Positions 10,006 through 18,862 are shown, counted from the stretch's first letter. The stretch is 64,000 nt of DNA from ECT2AJA-044 sp965262845 (GCA_965262845.1 CBDHFX010000001.1:186001-250000), one strand, 5' to 3'. Translations and numbers: made by a program. The notes: a model not told the origin generated them from the letters alone.

Positions 10006-11465
10006 CAGACCTGGGGTTTTAGTGTTTCGCTAAGTATTTCGAGGTCATCAAAGGGGTGTTTGATCCCCTGTACCTCCTGATATTGCTCATGCCCCTTGCC
10101 CGCCACGAGAATGATGTCTCCTGCCTGCGCCAGGCTGCAGGCTGTTCTGATCGCCTCACGGCGCGATGTGACCGATCGTGCTTTTCGGGTCGTAACGGGA
10201 TCTAGTCCGGCCTTCATATCCCTGATGATGGCCTCCGGATCCTCGCTTCGGGGGTTGTCGCTGGTAAGTATGAGCTGATCGCTGAAATGCGCGGCGATCC
10301 TGGCCATTTCAGGGCGTTTTGCCTTGTCGCGATCGCCTCCGCATCCGACCACCGTGATCACTTTTTCATGGCCGCCGCGGATCTGGGCAATGGTCTCCAG
10401 CACGTTCCTGAGGGCATCTGGCGTATGTGCGTAGTCTATGATCCCGATCACCCCCTCGTCATTGCAGATGTGCTGGAACCGCCCCCGGGTGGCGCCCAGT
10501 GTACTCAGGGTGGTCAGCGCGGCCATCTGATCAATGCCCAGGAGATCACTAACTCCGTAGACCACGGCCAGGTTATATGCATTGAATCTTCCGATCAGTT
10601 TCGTGTAGAGCTCATGCCCGTTTATTTTCAGCAGCAGTCCGTCGAACGAGTTTTCGAGCACACGGACCTTATAATCCGCCTCTCCCTTCAATCCAAATCT
10701 ATAGATCCTGGCACGGGTGTTCATGATCATGGTCTCGCCCTGCCTGTCGTCCCGATTGATCAAGGCGAAGCTTTTGGACGAGAGATGGTCAAAGAGTTTC
10801 TTCTTTGCCTTGATGTATCCGTTGAGATCCCCGTGGTAGTCAAGGTGGTCGTGGCTGATGTTGGTAAACACTGCCACGTCTATGTTCAATCCGGCCATAC
10901 GGTTTTGGTGTATCGCATGCGAACTGGCTTCCATGAAGCAGTACTGCACCCCTTTTTCCACCATCAGGGCCATGATCCTGTTGATCGCCAGGGCATCGGG
11001 AGTGGTATGTGTTGCCTCCAGCACCTTGCTGCCGATCCGCACATCCACTGTACTCAGTAATCCGGCCTGGTAGCCCATGCCACTGATCAGGCTGTGGAGC
11101 ATGGTCACTACGGAGGTCTTTCCATTGGTACCGGTGACCGCAACCAGTTTCATTTTTTCACTCGGATGGTCGTAGAAAGCCGAGGCCATGATCCCCAGAG
11201 CGTAGGAGCTATCGCGCACGACTACGTAGGTTACCTTTTCGTTCAGCGTGTCAGGCAGATGTTCGCATACAATCGCAAGGGCCCCCGATCTGATGGCCCC
11301 GTTGATATAGTTATGCCCGTCAACCTGTGTGCCCGGAACAGCCACGAAGACCATATCCTTCGCCACCTTGCGCGAGTCGAACTGCACTTCCGTGATGGCA
11401 ACATTGGTATCACCCACTACTTCTTTGATCCCCGCCTTGTACAATATGTCCTTCAGGAGTTTCAT
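10005..11465 (-). CDS. murE: UDP-MurNAc-tripeptide synthetase MurE (meso-DAP type)
   Basis: Adds the third stem-peptide residue. The P-loop is GTNGKTSVVTML (about residue 112), and the substrate-selecting motif is SDNPRSEDPEAI. DNPR is the signature for meso-diaminopimelate rather than lysine, so this organism should have DAP-type peptidoglycan. The 486-aa length is standard, and the late motif VAGKGHEQYQ near the C-terminus is intact. It overlaps ftsI by 4 bp and mraY by 1 bp. Confidence 0.96.
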   Translation of the reverse strand: MKLLKDILYKAGIKEVVGDTNVAITEVQFDSRKVAKDMVFVAVPGTQVDGHNYINGAIRSGALAIVCEHLPDTLNEKVTYVVVRDSSYALGIMASAFYDHPSEKMKLVAVTGTNGKTSVVTMLHSLISGMGYQAGLLSTVDVRIGSKVLEATHTTPDALAINRIMALMVEKGVQYCFMEASSHAIHQNRMAGLNIDVAVFTNISHDHLDYHGDLNGYIKAKKKLFDHLSSKSFALINRDDRQGETMIMNTRARIYRFGLKGEADYKVRVLENSFDGLLLKINGHELYTKLIGRFNAYNLAVVYGVSDLLGIDQMAALTTLSTLGATRGRFQHICNDEGVIGIIDYAHTPDALRNVLETIAQIRGGHEKVITVVGCGGDRDKAKRPEMARIAAHFSDQLILTSDNPRSEDPEAIIRDMKAGLDPVTTRKARSVTSRREAIRTACSLAQAGDIILVAGKGHEQYQEVQGIKHPFDDLEILSETLKPQV

Positions 11466-13444
11466 GAGCCCAGTTCGAGTGTGATGTGTTTGACCAGATC
11501 CAGCCGTTCGCCGCAGCGGACGCTCTGACGTTTTACTTTTCCTTTCCCTTTCAGCATTACCTGCACGCCTTTATTTCCGAGCCAGTAGGCGGCATCCATA
11601 GCGTCCCACCCGCGCAGGTCCGGCAGTTCCTGCGGATCGGCGACCTGTTGTTCAGCCGCCGGTTGCGCAGTGGTCATCAAGCCGTCAGGCTTCAGGGAAT
11701 TGATCCGAATCTGAAAGGCAGGATCATTTGTGTAGAGGCTGTGCGCAATTTCGGCGAAAACGGGTGCGGCAACACGATTTCCGTAGTAGCCGGTAGTGTT
11801 GTCTGGTTTGGCCACAACCACAATACAGGAGTACACCGGCCTGTCGGCCGGAAAATAGCCAACGAAACTCGCCTGATATTCCGGGAGTTCGTCTTTTTTC
11901 CAGTAGTTCAGCTTACAGGTACCGGTCTTACCCGCCATCGGAAAACGATCGGTCCGAATATTGCTGGCCGTTCCCCGCTCTACCACACCTTTAAGGAGCG
12001 CCTGCACTTTGCGCAACGTCGTTTCAGAACAGATCATGGGATGCAGCACTTCCGGTCCGAAGGAGCGCACGGTTTTTCCGTTGCGCTGGACCTCCGACAC
12101 GAGGTAGGGTTTTATCATCTGGCCATTGTTCGCAATAGCGTTGTAGAAATTCAGTATTTGCAATGGAGTGAGCGATACGGCATATCCGTGCGACATCCAC
12201 GGAAGGGTGATCCCACTCCAGACAGGGTCGTCCGGAGTGGGAATTTTTGGTTTGCCTTCACCCGGGATTTCGATGCCGCATTGATCGGCCAATCCCATTT
12301 TGTAAAGTCGGTCTACAAACTTGTGCGGTTGATCCTCATAATACTCATTGATGATGCGGGAGATACCAACGTTGGAGCTAACCTCAAAGGCGCGGCCCAG
12401 GCTGATGACTCCGTACCCCTCCTTGCGTGAATCGCGCACCGGCATGTTATGGAAATTGAATATTCCGCCGTTCGTGTTCACCTGCTCGGAGGTATCCACC
12501 ACTCCGTCTTCAAGCGCGGCCATCAGGGCCGGCAGCTTGAAGGTAGATCCCGGTTCGGTACTTTCCCAAACGGCATAATTGCGTTTCTCGTAATATTTTC
12601 CCTCCCCGGTATTCCCTAAATTTACCATGGCCTTGATCGCTCCGGTTCCAACCTCCATCAGCACTACGCATCCATGATCTGCCTGGTGGATCTCGAGCCG
12701 GCGCAACAGGGCCTGATGGGCAATGTCCTGCATTTGCGGATCAATGGTCGTTACGAGGTCCGATCCGTCCCGTGGCTCCACCCGGTTACCATCATTAAGC
12801 GGCTTCCAGTGTCCGCCTGCGATCTTCTGGTTCAGACGACGGCCTGCACGGCCAGATAACTCATCGTTGAACGCTCCCTCAAGTCCAACCTTAAGTCCGG
12901 CCCGCTCGTACCCAATAGTTCGTTCAGCCATTTTTTTGAATGGCATCTCACGGGTGTTCATCTGATGGGCAATAAGTCCGCCACGGTATTTGCCGGCGTT
13001 CAGGATCGGTGCCTGGCACAGCTGCTGATACTGGATGAAATCCGCGTTTCCGGCCAGAAACAGATAGCGGTTTCCGGCAGCACGGGCCTGGCGCAAATAG
13101 TGCTCGTATTCGGAAGCCGTTTTATGACCGAGGATCCGATGGAGTGCCTCGGCCAAATGGGTAACTTCGGACCAGAACAGCTCATCGGAAACGGTCATCA
13201 CATCCATGCGGATCCCATATCTGGGCATGGAGGTTGCGAGGAGCGATCCGTCCGCTGCATAGATGTTCCCACGCGTGGCCTCAACCTCGATCTGCTTCAC
13301 CACGGTCTGTTCGGCCTGGGCCATAAGCTCGTCACCTTCCCTGACCTGGATCCAGATCAGCTTGAACGACACCGCCAAAGCGAACAGGAAGATCAGCGCC
13401 CCTGCGAGGTACAGTCGTTTCAATATATCAGACTGTTCCTTCAT
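11462..13444 (-). CDS. ftsI: Septal transpeptidase FtsI (PBP3 type) with one PASTA domain
   Basis: Class B penicillin-binding protein that cross-links septal peptidoglycan. One N-terminal membrane anchor covers about residues 11-33. Next come the dimerisation domain and the transpeptidase domain with the active-site STFK tetrad at 300-303, an SSN motif near residue 350 and KTGT in AGKTGTCKLNY. The final 55 residues form a single PASTA-like module, a common feature of Bacteroidota FtsI and absent from E. coli PBP3. The gene is embedded between the ftsL-like gene and murE with 4-bp overlaps on both sides. Confidence 0.96.
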   Translation of the reverse strand: MKEQSDILKRLYLAGALIFLFALAVSFKLIWIQVREGDELMAQAEQTVVKQIEVEATRGNIYAADGSLLATSMPRYGIRMDVMTVSDELFWSEVTHLAEALHRILGHKTASEYEHYLRQARAAGNRYLFLAGNADFIQYQQLCQAPILNAGKYRGGLIAHQMNTREMPFKKMAERTIGYERAGLKVGLEGAFNDELSGRAGRRLNQKIAGGHWKPLNDGNRVEPRDGSDLVTTIDPQMQDIAHQALLRRLEIHQADHGCVVLMEVGTGAIKAMVNLGNTGEGKYYEKRNYAVWESTEPGSTFKLPALMAALEDGVVDTSEQVNTNGGIFNFHNMPVRDSRKEGYGVISLGRAFEVSSNVGISRIINEYYEDQPHKFVDRLYKMGLADQCGIEIPGEGKPKIPTPDDPVWSGITLPWMSHGYAVSLTPLQILNFYNAIANNGQMIKPYLVSEVQRNGKTVRSFGPEVLHPMICSETTLRKVQALLKGVVERGTASNIRTDRFPMAGKTGTCKLNYWKKDELPEYQASFVGYFPADRPVYSCIVVVAKPDNTTGYYGNRVAAPVFAEIAHSLYTNDPAFQIRINSLKPDGLMTTAQPAAEQQVADPQELPDLRGWDAMDAAYWLGNKGVQVMLKGKGKVKRQSVRCGERLDLVKHITLELGS

Positions 13445-13779
13445 TTCCCGTCTTTGCAGATCAGGTACACCGACCCGGCAGACTGATCCAGTCCCTGATC
13501 CTTTACTTTTTCACTGACCACCGACAACTTGGTGGCGTTCATCAGTTGTGAGCGTGTGCTCACGTACTGCGATTTCAATTCCTTGAGCTCCTTGCGCAAT
13601 TCGGCCACCCGAAAGACCTTGCGGTCGGCCGAGTGGGCACTGTAAATGCTGATGAGCGCCAGCAGTCCGAGATAAAGCAGAAATGGCCAGTGAGCCGCAT
13701 TGCGTTCATCAGCCAAAAAACTGCCCCGGAGCCATTTCCCCGCGTTCCACTTTCTTTGTACGTCCCGCTCTTCACTCAT
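13441..13779 (-). CDS. FtsL-like divisome protein
   Basis: A 112-aa bitopic protein: a basic N-terminal stretch, one membrane helix (about residues 29-49, WPFLLYLGLLALISIYSA) and a heptad-like charged coiled coil (residues 52-95, rich in Leu/Lys/Glu). Topology, length and position between rsmH and ftsI match FtsL. FtsL families diverge so fast that sequence alone is weak evidence, so the name is an inference from architecture and synteny. It is linked to both neighbours by 4-bp overlaps. Confidence 0.82.
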   Translation of the reverse strand: MSEERDVQRKWNAGKWLRGSFLADERNAAHWPFLLYLGLLALISIYSAHSADRKVFRVAELRKELKELKSQYVSTRSQLMNATKLSVVSEKVKDQGLDQSAGSVYLICKDGK

Positions 13780-14675
13780 ATTCGCTCGGCTATGCGCAAC
13801 CTGGCGCTTCGGGCTCTGTTGTTTTGCTCTATTTCCTCTTTATCCGGGACAGTCGGCCTGCGGTTTATCACCTTGAATGGCACGATCCGGCTTCCGAAAA
13901 AGTCACGATCTGCTTCGCCGTTCAGCTTACCTTCGCGCATAAAATTCTTTACCATCCGATCTTCAAGCGAGTGGTAACTGATCACTGCCAGTCGCCCACC
14001 TGTTTTCAGCAACTCCACGCTTTGCAGCAGAAACTGCTCCAGCGCGCCCAACTCGTCGTTCACCTCAATGCGCAGGGCCTGAAAGACCTGTGCGTGGAAT
14101 TTGTGCTTTTTAGGTCCTGGCACGAGCGGAGCAATAAGCTTCTTCAGCTGATCCACGCGATCAAAGGGCTGGCTCTCACGAGCCGATACGACCAGGCGCG
14201 CCAATTGCTGAGCGGGACGAACCTCTCCGTAGCAGCGGAAGATATGGCAGAGCTGCTCCTCTTCGTACTCATTGAGGATCTGGGCAGCAGTGGTTTGTGC
14301 CTGCTCGCTCATGCGCATATCAAGGGGTCCGTTATACCGAATGGAAAAACCGCGATCAGGTGTATCGAACTGGTGAAAGCTCACGCCCAGGTCGGCGAAG
14401 ATGCCGTCCACGAGGCGTACACCATGCATTCGAAGGAAATTTTTCATATAGCGGAAGTCCTGTGGGATAAAGACCAGGTGGTCATGCCCGGGAACATTGC
14501 GCTGAGCGGCTTTGTCCTTGTCGAAGGCGTACAAGGTGCCGGTAGTCAGTTGATCAAGGATCGCCCCGGAGTGGCCACCGCCCCCAAAGGTGCAGTCGAC
14601 ATAGGTGCCCTCCGGCCTGATCCTGAGACCACAGAGCGACTCCTGCAGCAGGGCGGGGACGTGGTAGTCATTCAT
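13776..14675 (-). CDS. rsmH: 16S rRNA (cytosine-1402-N4)-methyltransferase RsmH (MraW)
   Basis: SAM-dependent methyltransferase acting on C1402 of 16S rRNA. The N-terminal motif HVPALLQESL and SAM-binding motif YVDCTFGGGGHSGAIL are clear, and the C-terminal block ISYHSLEDRMVKNFM, diagnostic for the family, is intact. The length of 299 aa is standard. As in most bacteria it is the second gene of the dcw operon, and its start overlaps mraZ by 8 bp. A long antisense frame covers the same DNA and is regarded as a shadow. Confidence 0.97.
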   Translation of the reverse strand: MNDYHVPALLQESLCGLRIRPEGTYVDCTFGGGGHSGAILDQLTTGTLYAFDKDKAAQRNVPGHDHLVFIPQDFRYMKNFLRMHGVRLVDGIFADLGVSFHQFDTPDRGFSIRYNGPLDMRMSEQAQTTAAQILNEYEEEQLCHIFRCYGEVRPAQQLARLVVSARESQPFDRVDQLKKLIAPLVPGPKKHKFHAQVFQALRIEVNDELGALEQFLLQSVELLKTGGRLAVISYHSLEDRMVKNFMREGKLNGEADRDFFGSRIVPFKVINRRPTVPDKEEIEQNNRARSARLRIAERI

Positions 14676-15135
14676 CTTCTCCCGGGGTTGGTTTGCCCAT
14701 CACTTCCTCGGCCAGCGTTGCGAAGTCGGGGTCCGGATCGTTCAGCACCGATTCGTATTTGCCTTTGTCCCAGATCTCGATCATGCTGATCGAACTGGAC
14801 AACACCACTTCCTTTTGCAGCTCAGCAAAGGTCATCAGGTCCCTGGGCACGAGCATGCGACCGTTCGCATCGGGTTCCACGATTCGGACCCCGGCCGTGA
14901 AGAGGCGTATGAAGTCGTTGTTCTTCCTAACAAACCGGTTGAGCTTATTCAGGTGTTCCATCACCTTTTTCCACTCCGTCATCGGATGGATCTCGAGACA
15001 CTGATGAAAAACACTGCGCCTGATGACGAATCCCTCGCCCCAAACCGGCAAAAGCTGCTTCTTTAGGTCCGCGGGGAACAGCATCCGACCCTTTGCATCA
15101 AGCTTGCATTCATGTACACCAATCAGGCTGATCAT
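14668..15135 (-). CDS. mraZ: Transcriptional regulator MraZ
   Basis: DNA-binding protein of 155 aa made of two AbrB-like swapped-hairpin halves. Each half carries the family signature: LDAKGRMLFPADLK near residue 12 and PDANGRMLVPRDL near residue 88. In other bacteria MraZ represses its own dcw operon through short direct repeats. Such repeats are seen here at 15172-15201, next to the promoter box at 15159-15166. First gene of the operon; the ATG lies 23 nt past the box. Confidence 0.96.
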   Translation of the reverse strand: MISLIGVHECKLDAKGRMLFPADLKKQLLPVWGEGFVIRRSVFHQCLEIHPMTEWKKVMEHLNKLNRFVRKNNDFIRLFTAGVRIVEPDANGRMLVPRDLMTFAELQKEVVLSSSISMIEIWDKGKYESVLNDPDPDFATLAEEVMGKPTPGEDE

Positions 15136-15158
15136 TCTGCGCTTTCGCTTACTGAAGC

Positions 15159-15166
15159 CAAAGGTA
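15159..15166 (-). promoter_or_regulatory. dcw operon promoter, -7 box
   Basis: On the minus strand this reads TACCTTTG, an exact match to the Bacteroidota TAnnTTTG element. It ends 23 nt before the mraZ ATG. There is no convincing TTG -33 element; the MraZ repeats occupy that position. Confidence 0.75.
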
Positions 15167-15171
15167 TAACT

Positions 15172-15201
15172 TTTTTACCACTTTTTACCACTTTTTACCA
15201 C
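15172..15201 (-). promoter_or_regulatory. Triple MraZ-box direct repeat
   Basis: Three perfect tandem 10-bp units, GTGGTAAAAA on the minus strand (TTTTTACCAC on the plus strand). They sit 5 bp upstream of the -7 box and cover the -33 region. The 10-bp period (one helical turn) and the GTGG core resemble known MraZ binding sites. Occupancy would block RNA polymerase, so autorepression is inferred. Confidence 0.8.
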
Positions 15202-15333
15202 TTGTTGATAACTTTTATGTCAGGCCGAGGTGAAAACCGTGCCAGGCCTTCCGTTTTTAGGGAGAGCAGAAGTGGGAATCATTGGGGAACGCTGTGGATA
15301 GATCGTGCCGCAGGCACATTCCTGTAAAAAGTC

Positions 15334-15341
15334 TATTTTTG
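15334..15341 (+). promoter_or_regulatory. Promoter -7 box of the hydrolase/engB genes
   Basis: TATTTTTG, an exact TAnnTTTG match, 17 nt before the ATG at 15359. It lies inside the longer open frame that begins at 15305, which argues that translation starts at 15359. Confidence 0.6.
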
Positions 15342-15358
15342 GCATAAACTGTGACGGA

Positions 15359-16123
15359 ATGCCGCCAGAACTGATCAAAGAGGGAAAGTACAGCTATTTG
15401 GCTGCCGGTGAAGGGAAGCCGCTGATCGTTCTGCATGGGCTCATGGGGGCTTTGAGCAATTTCGACGGAGTGGTGAACTACTTCTCAAAAGAGGGCTGCG
15501 AAGTACTCATTCCGCAATTGCCTCTCTACGATATGCCGCTGACCAAAACCAATGTTAGGAACATTGCCCGGTTCGTGCATAGATTCATGGATCACAAAGG
15601 CTTTGAAAAAGCCAGTTTCATGGGAAATTCGCTGGGCGGACACGTGGCATTGCTGTATGCCGTGCAGCACCCGGAACGGGTTGATCAGCTCATTTTAACC
15701 GGATCATCCGGATTGTATGAAAGGGCCTTCGGAGATACATTCCCACGCCGGGAAGACAAGAAATACGTGCGGGTGAAAACGCAGGACGTTTTTTACGATC
15801 CGGCCATCGCTACAGACGAATTGGTTGACAATGTATTCGAAACGATCAATGACCGCAGTAAACTGGTGCGTATTTTAGCTATCGCCAAGAGTGCGATCCG
15901 GCACAACATGGCCAAAGACATTCCAGGCATTGAGGCGGCCACCTGTTTGATCTGGGGAAAGCAGGACAATGTGACTCCGCCCGATGTAGCCGAGGAGTTC
16001 AATCGCCTGCTTCCGAATTCCGACCTGTTCTGGATCAACCATTGTGGCCATGCCCCGATGATGGAGCATCCCGATGAATTCAATCACATTCTTCACAGCT
16101 GGTTCAAAGCGAAGGGGGCATGA
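15359..16123 (+). CDS. Alpha/beta-hydrolase fold protein
   Basis: A 254-aa cytoplasmic hydrolase. It has the oxyanion-hole HG (VLHGLMGALSNFDG, about residue 30), the nucleophile elbow GNSLGGHVALL with catalytic Ser, a late Asp (WGKQDNVTPP) and the terminal His (NHCGHAPMMEHP): a full Ser-Asp-His triad. The substrate cannot be predicted. The frame is open from 15305, but the promoter box at 15334-15341 supports the ATG at 15359. It overlaps engB by 4 bp, and this gene commonly precedes engB in Flavobacteriales. Confidence 0.88.
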   Translation: MPPELIKEGKYSYLAAGEGKPLIVLHGLMGALSNFDGVVNYFSKEGCEVLIPQLPLYDMPLTKTNVRNIARFVHRFMDHKGFEKASFMGNSLGGHVALLYAVQHPERVDQLILTGSSGLYERAFGDTFPRREDKKYVRVKTQDVFYDPAIATDELVDNVFETINDRSKLVRILAIAKSAIRHNMAKDIPGIEAATCLIWGKQDNVTPPDVAEEFNRLLPNSDLFWINHCGHAPMMEHPDEFNHILHSWFKAKGA

Positions 16124-16731
16124 TCATCCGGGACGTCTCTTTGGTCAGGAGCTCCCAAAAAATGGATCAGTGCCCGAAGCCAGACCGACCTGAATATGCC
16201 TTTATTGGGCGTTCAAACGTAGGTAAGAGCTCCCTGATCAACATGCTGATGAGGCGAAATAAGCTGGCCAGGGTCTCGTCCAAACCGGGGAAGACCCAGC
16301 TCATTAACCACTTTGCGGTGAACGGCCAGGACTGGTATCTTGTGGATCTGCCCGGATACGGATATGTCAAAGCCGGAAAGATCCAGCGACAGCAATTCCA
16401 GGGATTGATCACCGATTACATCAGTAAACGCGAAAATCTGGTCAGTTTGTTTGTGCTGGTTGATGCGCGTCACGAGCCGCAGAAGATCGATCTCGCCTTT
16501 ATGGAGTGGCTCGGTGAATCTGAGGTCCCCTTTTCGATCATCTTCACCAAGATCGACAAGCTCCGTTCGGGCGAACTCCAAAAAAATCTGGACCACTACC
16601 GAAGGATCATGCTCCTTGAGTGGGAAGAAATACCACAGGATTTCTGCAGTTCGGCAACGAGTATGACCGGACGCGAGGAAATCCTGGACTACATTCAATT
16701 GCTCAATGAGGAAACAGGCCGTTTATTTTAG
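16120..16731 (+). CDS. engB: Ribosome biogenesis GTPase EngB (YsxC/YihA)
   Basis: Small essential GTPase needed for 50S subunit assembly. The G motifs are present in order: G1 GRSNVGKSSL (about residue 31), G2/switch threonine in KPGKTQLINHF, G3 DLPGYGYV, G4 FTKIDKL, and G5 near CSSATSMTG. The length of 203 aa is usual. The start overlaps the hydrolase by 4 bp, and its stop overlaps the stop of the convergent gldC gene by 4 bp, leaving no space for a terminator. Confidence 0.96.
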   Translation: MIIRDVSLVRSSQKMDQCPKPDRPEYAFIGRSNVGKSSLINMLMRRNKLARVSSKPGKTQLINHFAVNGQDWYLVDLPGYGYVKAGKIQRQQFQGLITDYISKRENLVSLFVLVDARHEPQKIDLAFMEWLGESEVPFSIIFTKIDKLRSGELQKNLDHYRRIMLLEWEEIPQDFCSSATSMTGREEILDYIQLLNEETGRLF

Positions 16732-17060
16732 GGATCCAGCAAGCCCAGACGCTTAGCAAGATCTTCCGCGAACATCCGCATTCCCTGTGCCACTTCCCTG
16801 TCGTTGGTGGCCCGCTCGAACGAATCGGCCATGCCCATCAGGGTCTGATGGTAAAAGATCTTCATTTCGTCTATCAGCATATCCTTGGTCCACAGATCGA
16901 TCCGCAACGTTTCCCTGGCTTTCGGGTCCCACACCGATATCATCACTGCCCTGGTATCCTCATTGCTCACCCCACCATCCAATGCCTCCCAGCTCATACG
17001 TCCGGGTACTTTGTTTTCGTCGAGTTGAATTTTGAATTTGATCTCTGATTGATGGCTCAT
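16728..17060 (-). CDS. gldC: Gliding motility protein GldC
   Basis: A soluble 110-aa protein of the Bacteroidota-specific GldC family (N-terminal SEIKFKIQLDENKVPGRM, followed by W-ALDGG). In Flavobacterium johnsoniae GldC increases gliding efficiency and is encoded beside gldB. Here it follows gldB with a 4-bp overlap. Whether the organism actually glides cannot be told, since gldB and gldC also persist in non-motile members that keep T9SS. Confidence 0.93.
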   Translation of the reverse strand: MSHQSEIKFKIQLDENKVPGRMSWEALDGGVSNEDTRAVMISVWDPKARETLRIDLWTKDMLIDEMKIFYHQTLMGMADSFERATNDREVAQGMRMFAEDLAKRLGLLDP

Positions 17061-18037
17061 CGAAATGGTTTGTATTGTGCGTTCCTAAACAGTTCCTGCG
17101 CATTGCTCAATCGTGCCAGCTCCTGTACGCTAGTCCCCGGATGCGCTTCCATGTAGGCCCGAACGATCTGCCAGCCGATCCATCGCCCAACACGGCCCGG
17201 GCTTTCGCGGTCAACTTTTTTATAGAATTTTGAGAATGGCGCCTCGGCAATGAACCGACCATACAGCTCGTTGTCATCGCTGAACAGCAGCTCCTCCTCC
17301 ACGAAATAAGTCCATACCTCTTCTTCATGCTGCACGCACCAGTTGTACTGATCCCGGGTATATTCCATCAGCCTGTACTTTTCTGCCTGCGGCAGGAAGG
17401 CTTCCATCAGGTACAGAACGCGTCCTTCGTACAGTATCTGGCTCAGGAAGGATCCGCTACTACGATCAATGACCACCAGGGGTTCGGCCAGAATGCGTGC
17501 GAGTTTTGGACCGAGATACGCCGGGTCAAACCGGCTTGCAATGTACCGCGGAAACTGATCGTACACGGTATCCGCTCCCAGGAACAGATCAAGACCGATG
17601 AAGTAAACGGAATCGGCTGCAATGACCGGATATTCCCAATCAAGCCCCGAAATATAGGTGATCACGCGGACCCTGGAGGATGAAGCCGGATAATAATACC
17701 TGAAATGTTCCAGGGCCGCTTCCACATCCGGCCGCAAGGCCGAAAGATCGGGGAACTGAATGGCTACTTTTTCCTGGAGCATTTGCAGGTAGGGATCACG
17801 GTGGACAGCTAACCATTCCTCGTCTGTTTGCTCCGTGAGGAAAAATTCGGGGAACTCGCGCCGGATCAGGGGCAGCTGGGATGCGATCCCGGCCCCAGGT
17901 GTGCCAAAAAAAGCCCTGTCAAAACGGGCATACCCGATCTGCAGGTCAACGCCGGAGGTATTGACCGCGAGCGGATCGTGCCGACAGCCAGGGACGACGA
18001 TGGCAGCAACAAAAAGTAGGAGACCTACCTGCCTCAT
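17057..18037 (-). CDS. gldB: Gliding motility lipoprotein GldB
   Basis: A 326-aa lipoprotein with signal peptide and lipobox (VVPGC, Cys near residue 18). The body contains the GldB-type sequence ISGLDWEYPVIAADSVYFIGLDLFLG-like region (about residues 130-155). In F. johnsoniae GldB is required for gliding and is associated with the T9SS/gliding machinery. A promoter box lies only 4 nt before the ATG. A 10-bp stem with a TGC loop (17378-17400) lies inside the coding region. Confidence 0.93.
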   Translation of the reverse strand: MRQVGLLLFVAAIVVPGCRHDPLAVNTSGVDLQIGYARFDRAFFGTPGAGIASQLPLIRREFPEFFLTEQTDEEWLAVHRDPYLQMLQEKVAIQFPDLSALRPDVEAALEHFRYYYPASSSRVRVITYISGLDWEYPVIAADSVYFIGLDLFLGADTVYDQFPRYIASRFDPAYLGPKLARILAEPLVVIDRSSGSFLSQILYEGRVLYLMEAFLPQAEKYRLMEYTRDQYNWCVQHEEEVWTYFVEEELLFSDDNELYGRFIAEAPFSKFYKKVDRESPGRVGRWIGWQIVRAYMEAHPGTSVQELARLSNAQELFRNAQYKPFR

Positions 18038-18041
18038 GAAG

Positions 18042-18049
18042 CAAAAGTA
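18042..18049 (-). promoter_or_regulatory. gldBC promoter -7 box
   Basis: Minus-strand TACTTTTG, an exact TAnnTTTG match ending 4 nt before the gldB ATG at 18037. The transcript would be leaderless or nearly so. Confidence 0.6.
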
Positions 18050-18071
18050 GGGAAACAGGCTCCGGATTTAT

Positions 18072-18079
18072 TATCTTTG
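18072..18079 (+). promoter_or_regulatory. Promoter -7 box of the DUF1684 gene
   Basis: TATCTTTG, an exact TAnnTTTG match ending 10 nt before the ATG at 18090. It is divergent from the gldB box with 22 bp between them. Confidence 0.6.
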
Positions 18080-18089
18080 AGGCAAAATT

Positions 18090-18707
18090 ATGCACATGAG
18101 GCAACCGATCAGTTTTTGTTTTATCGCCTTTACCTTCCTGGCCTACGGCCAGAAGAGCCCCTCCGGGCTCGTAGCGGACATTGAGGCCTTTCAGCGCGAA
18201 CTGGACTCATCCTATGCTGATCCCGGGCACTCGCCACTGACTCCTGAGGATCAGGCCCTTTTTGAAGGGCTTCCCTATTTCGATATCGACACTTCCTTTT
18301 ATGTGGTGGCTTATTTCGAGCGGGCCGGCAAGCCCAGGACCTTCAAAATGAAAACGACAACGGACCGCCGGCCGAAATATGACCTCTATGCGTATGTGCA
18401 CTTTACTTTGAAAGGAAAGGCCTTTCGGATACCGGTCTATCAAAGTCATCGGTTGAGGGAGAAGGAAGAATTCAGATCATATCTGTTCCTGCCTTTCAAT
18501 GACCTTACGAATGGTGAGGAAAGTTACGGGGGTGGGCGATTCCTTGATCTCGACATTCCGGAGGGTGACTCCATCGCAATTGACTTCAACAAGGCTTATA
18601 ATCCTTATTGCGCGTACAACTCCAGGTATAGCTGCCCGGTTCCACCCAAGGCAAATTTTATTGATGTCCGGATCACGGCCGGAGTCAAGGCACCGGATAA
18701 CCACTGA
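18090..18707 (+). CDS. DUF1684 domain secreted protein
   Basis: A 205-aa protein with an N-terminal signal peptide (cleavage near FLAYGQ; the second ATG at 18096 is an equally good start). The C-terminal half has the DUF1684 signature: LFLPFNDLTNGEESYGGGRF, then LDLDIPEGD and a cluster CAYNSRYSCPVPP-like. The biochemical role of DUF1684 is unknown to me. It is monocistronic between divergent gldB and tRNA-Val. Confidence 0.88.
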   Translation: MHMRQPISFCFIAFTFLAYGQKSPSGLVADIEAFQRELDSSYADPGHSPLTPEDQALFEGLPYFDIDTSFYVVAYFERAGKPRTFKMKTTTDRRPKYDLYAYVHFTLKGKAFRIPVYQSHRLREKEEFRSYLFLPFNDLTNGEESYGGGRFLDLDIPEGDSIAIDFNKAYNPYCAYNSRYSCPVPPKANFIDVRITAGVKAPDNH

Positions 18708-18787
18708 CCCTCATACTAGCTGCCCCCTCGGAAGCCATGGGCAGGGAGCTTGATCATGCGAAAGCTATATATTTACAGCCCCTGACC

Positions 18788-18862
18788 GGGTAATTAGCTC
18801 AGTTGGTTCAGAGCGCCGTCTTGACAGGGCGGAGGCCACTGGTTCGAATCCAGTATTACCCA
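18788..18862 (+). tRNA. tRNA-Val(GAC)
   Basis: The cloverleaf folds with a 7-bp acceptor (GGGTAAT/ATTACCC), a D arm with TAGCTCAGTTGG, an anticodon stem CCGTC/GGCGG around loop TTGACAG (anticodon GAC), and a T arm ACTGG/CCAGT with loop TTCGAAT. The discriminator is A and CCA is not encoded. A weak TATATTTA box lies 13 nt upstream. Confidence 0.95.

Noticed and set aside
13683..14789. A 368-codon antisense frame across ftsL and rsmH
   Set aside because: It lies opposite two secure genes, has no recognisable domain or promoter, and its composition is that expected of an antisense shadow in this G+C range.
15203..15301. DnaA-box-like words (TGTTGATAA at 15203-15211, TGTGGATAG at 15293-15301)
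   Set aside because: Each has one mismatch to the consensus and there are only two; there is no dnaA/dnaN gene, no AT-rich unwinding tract, and no sign of a replication origin.
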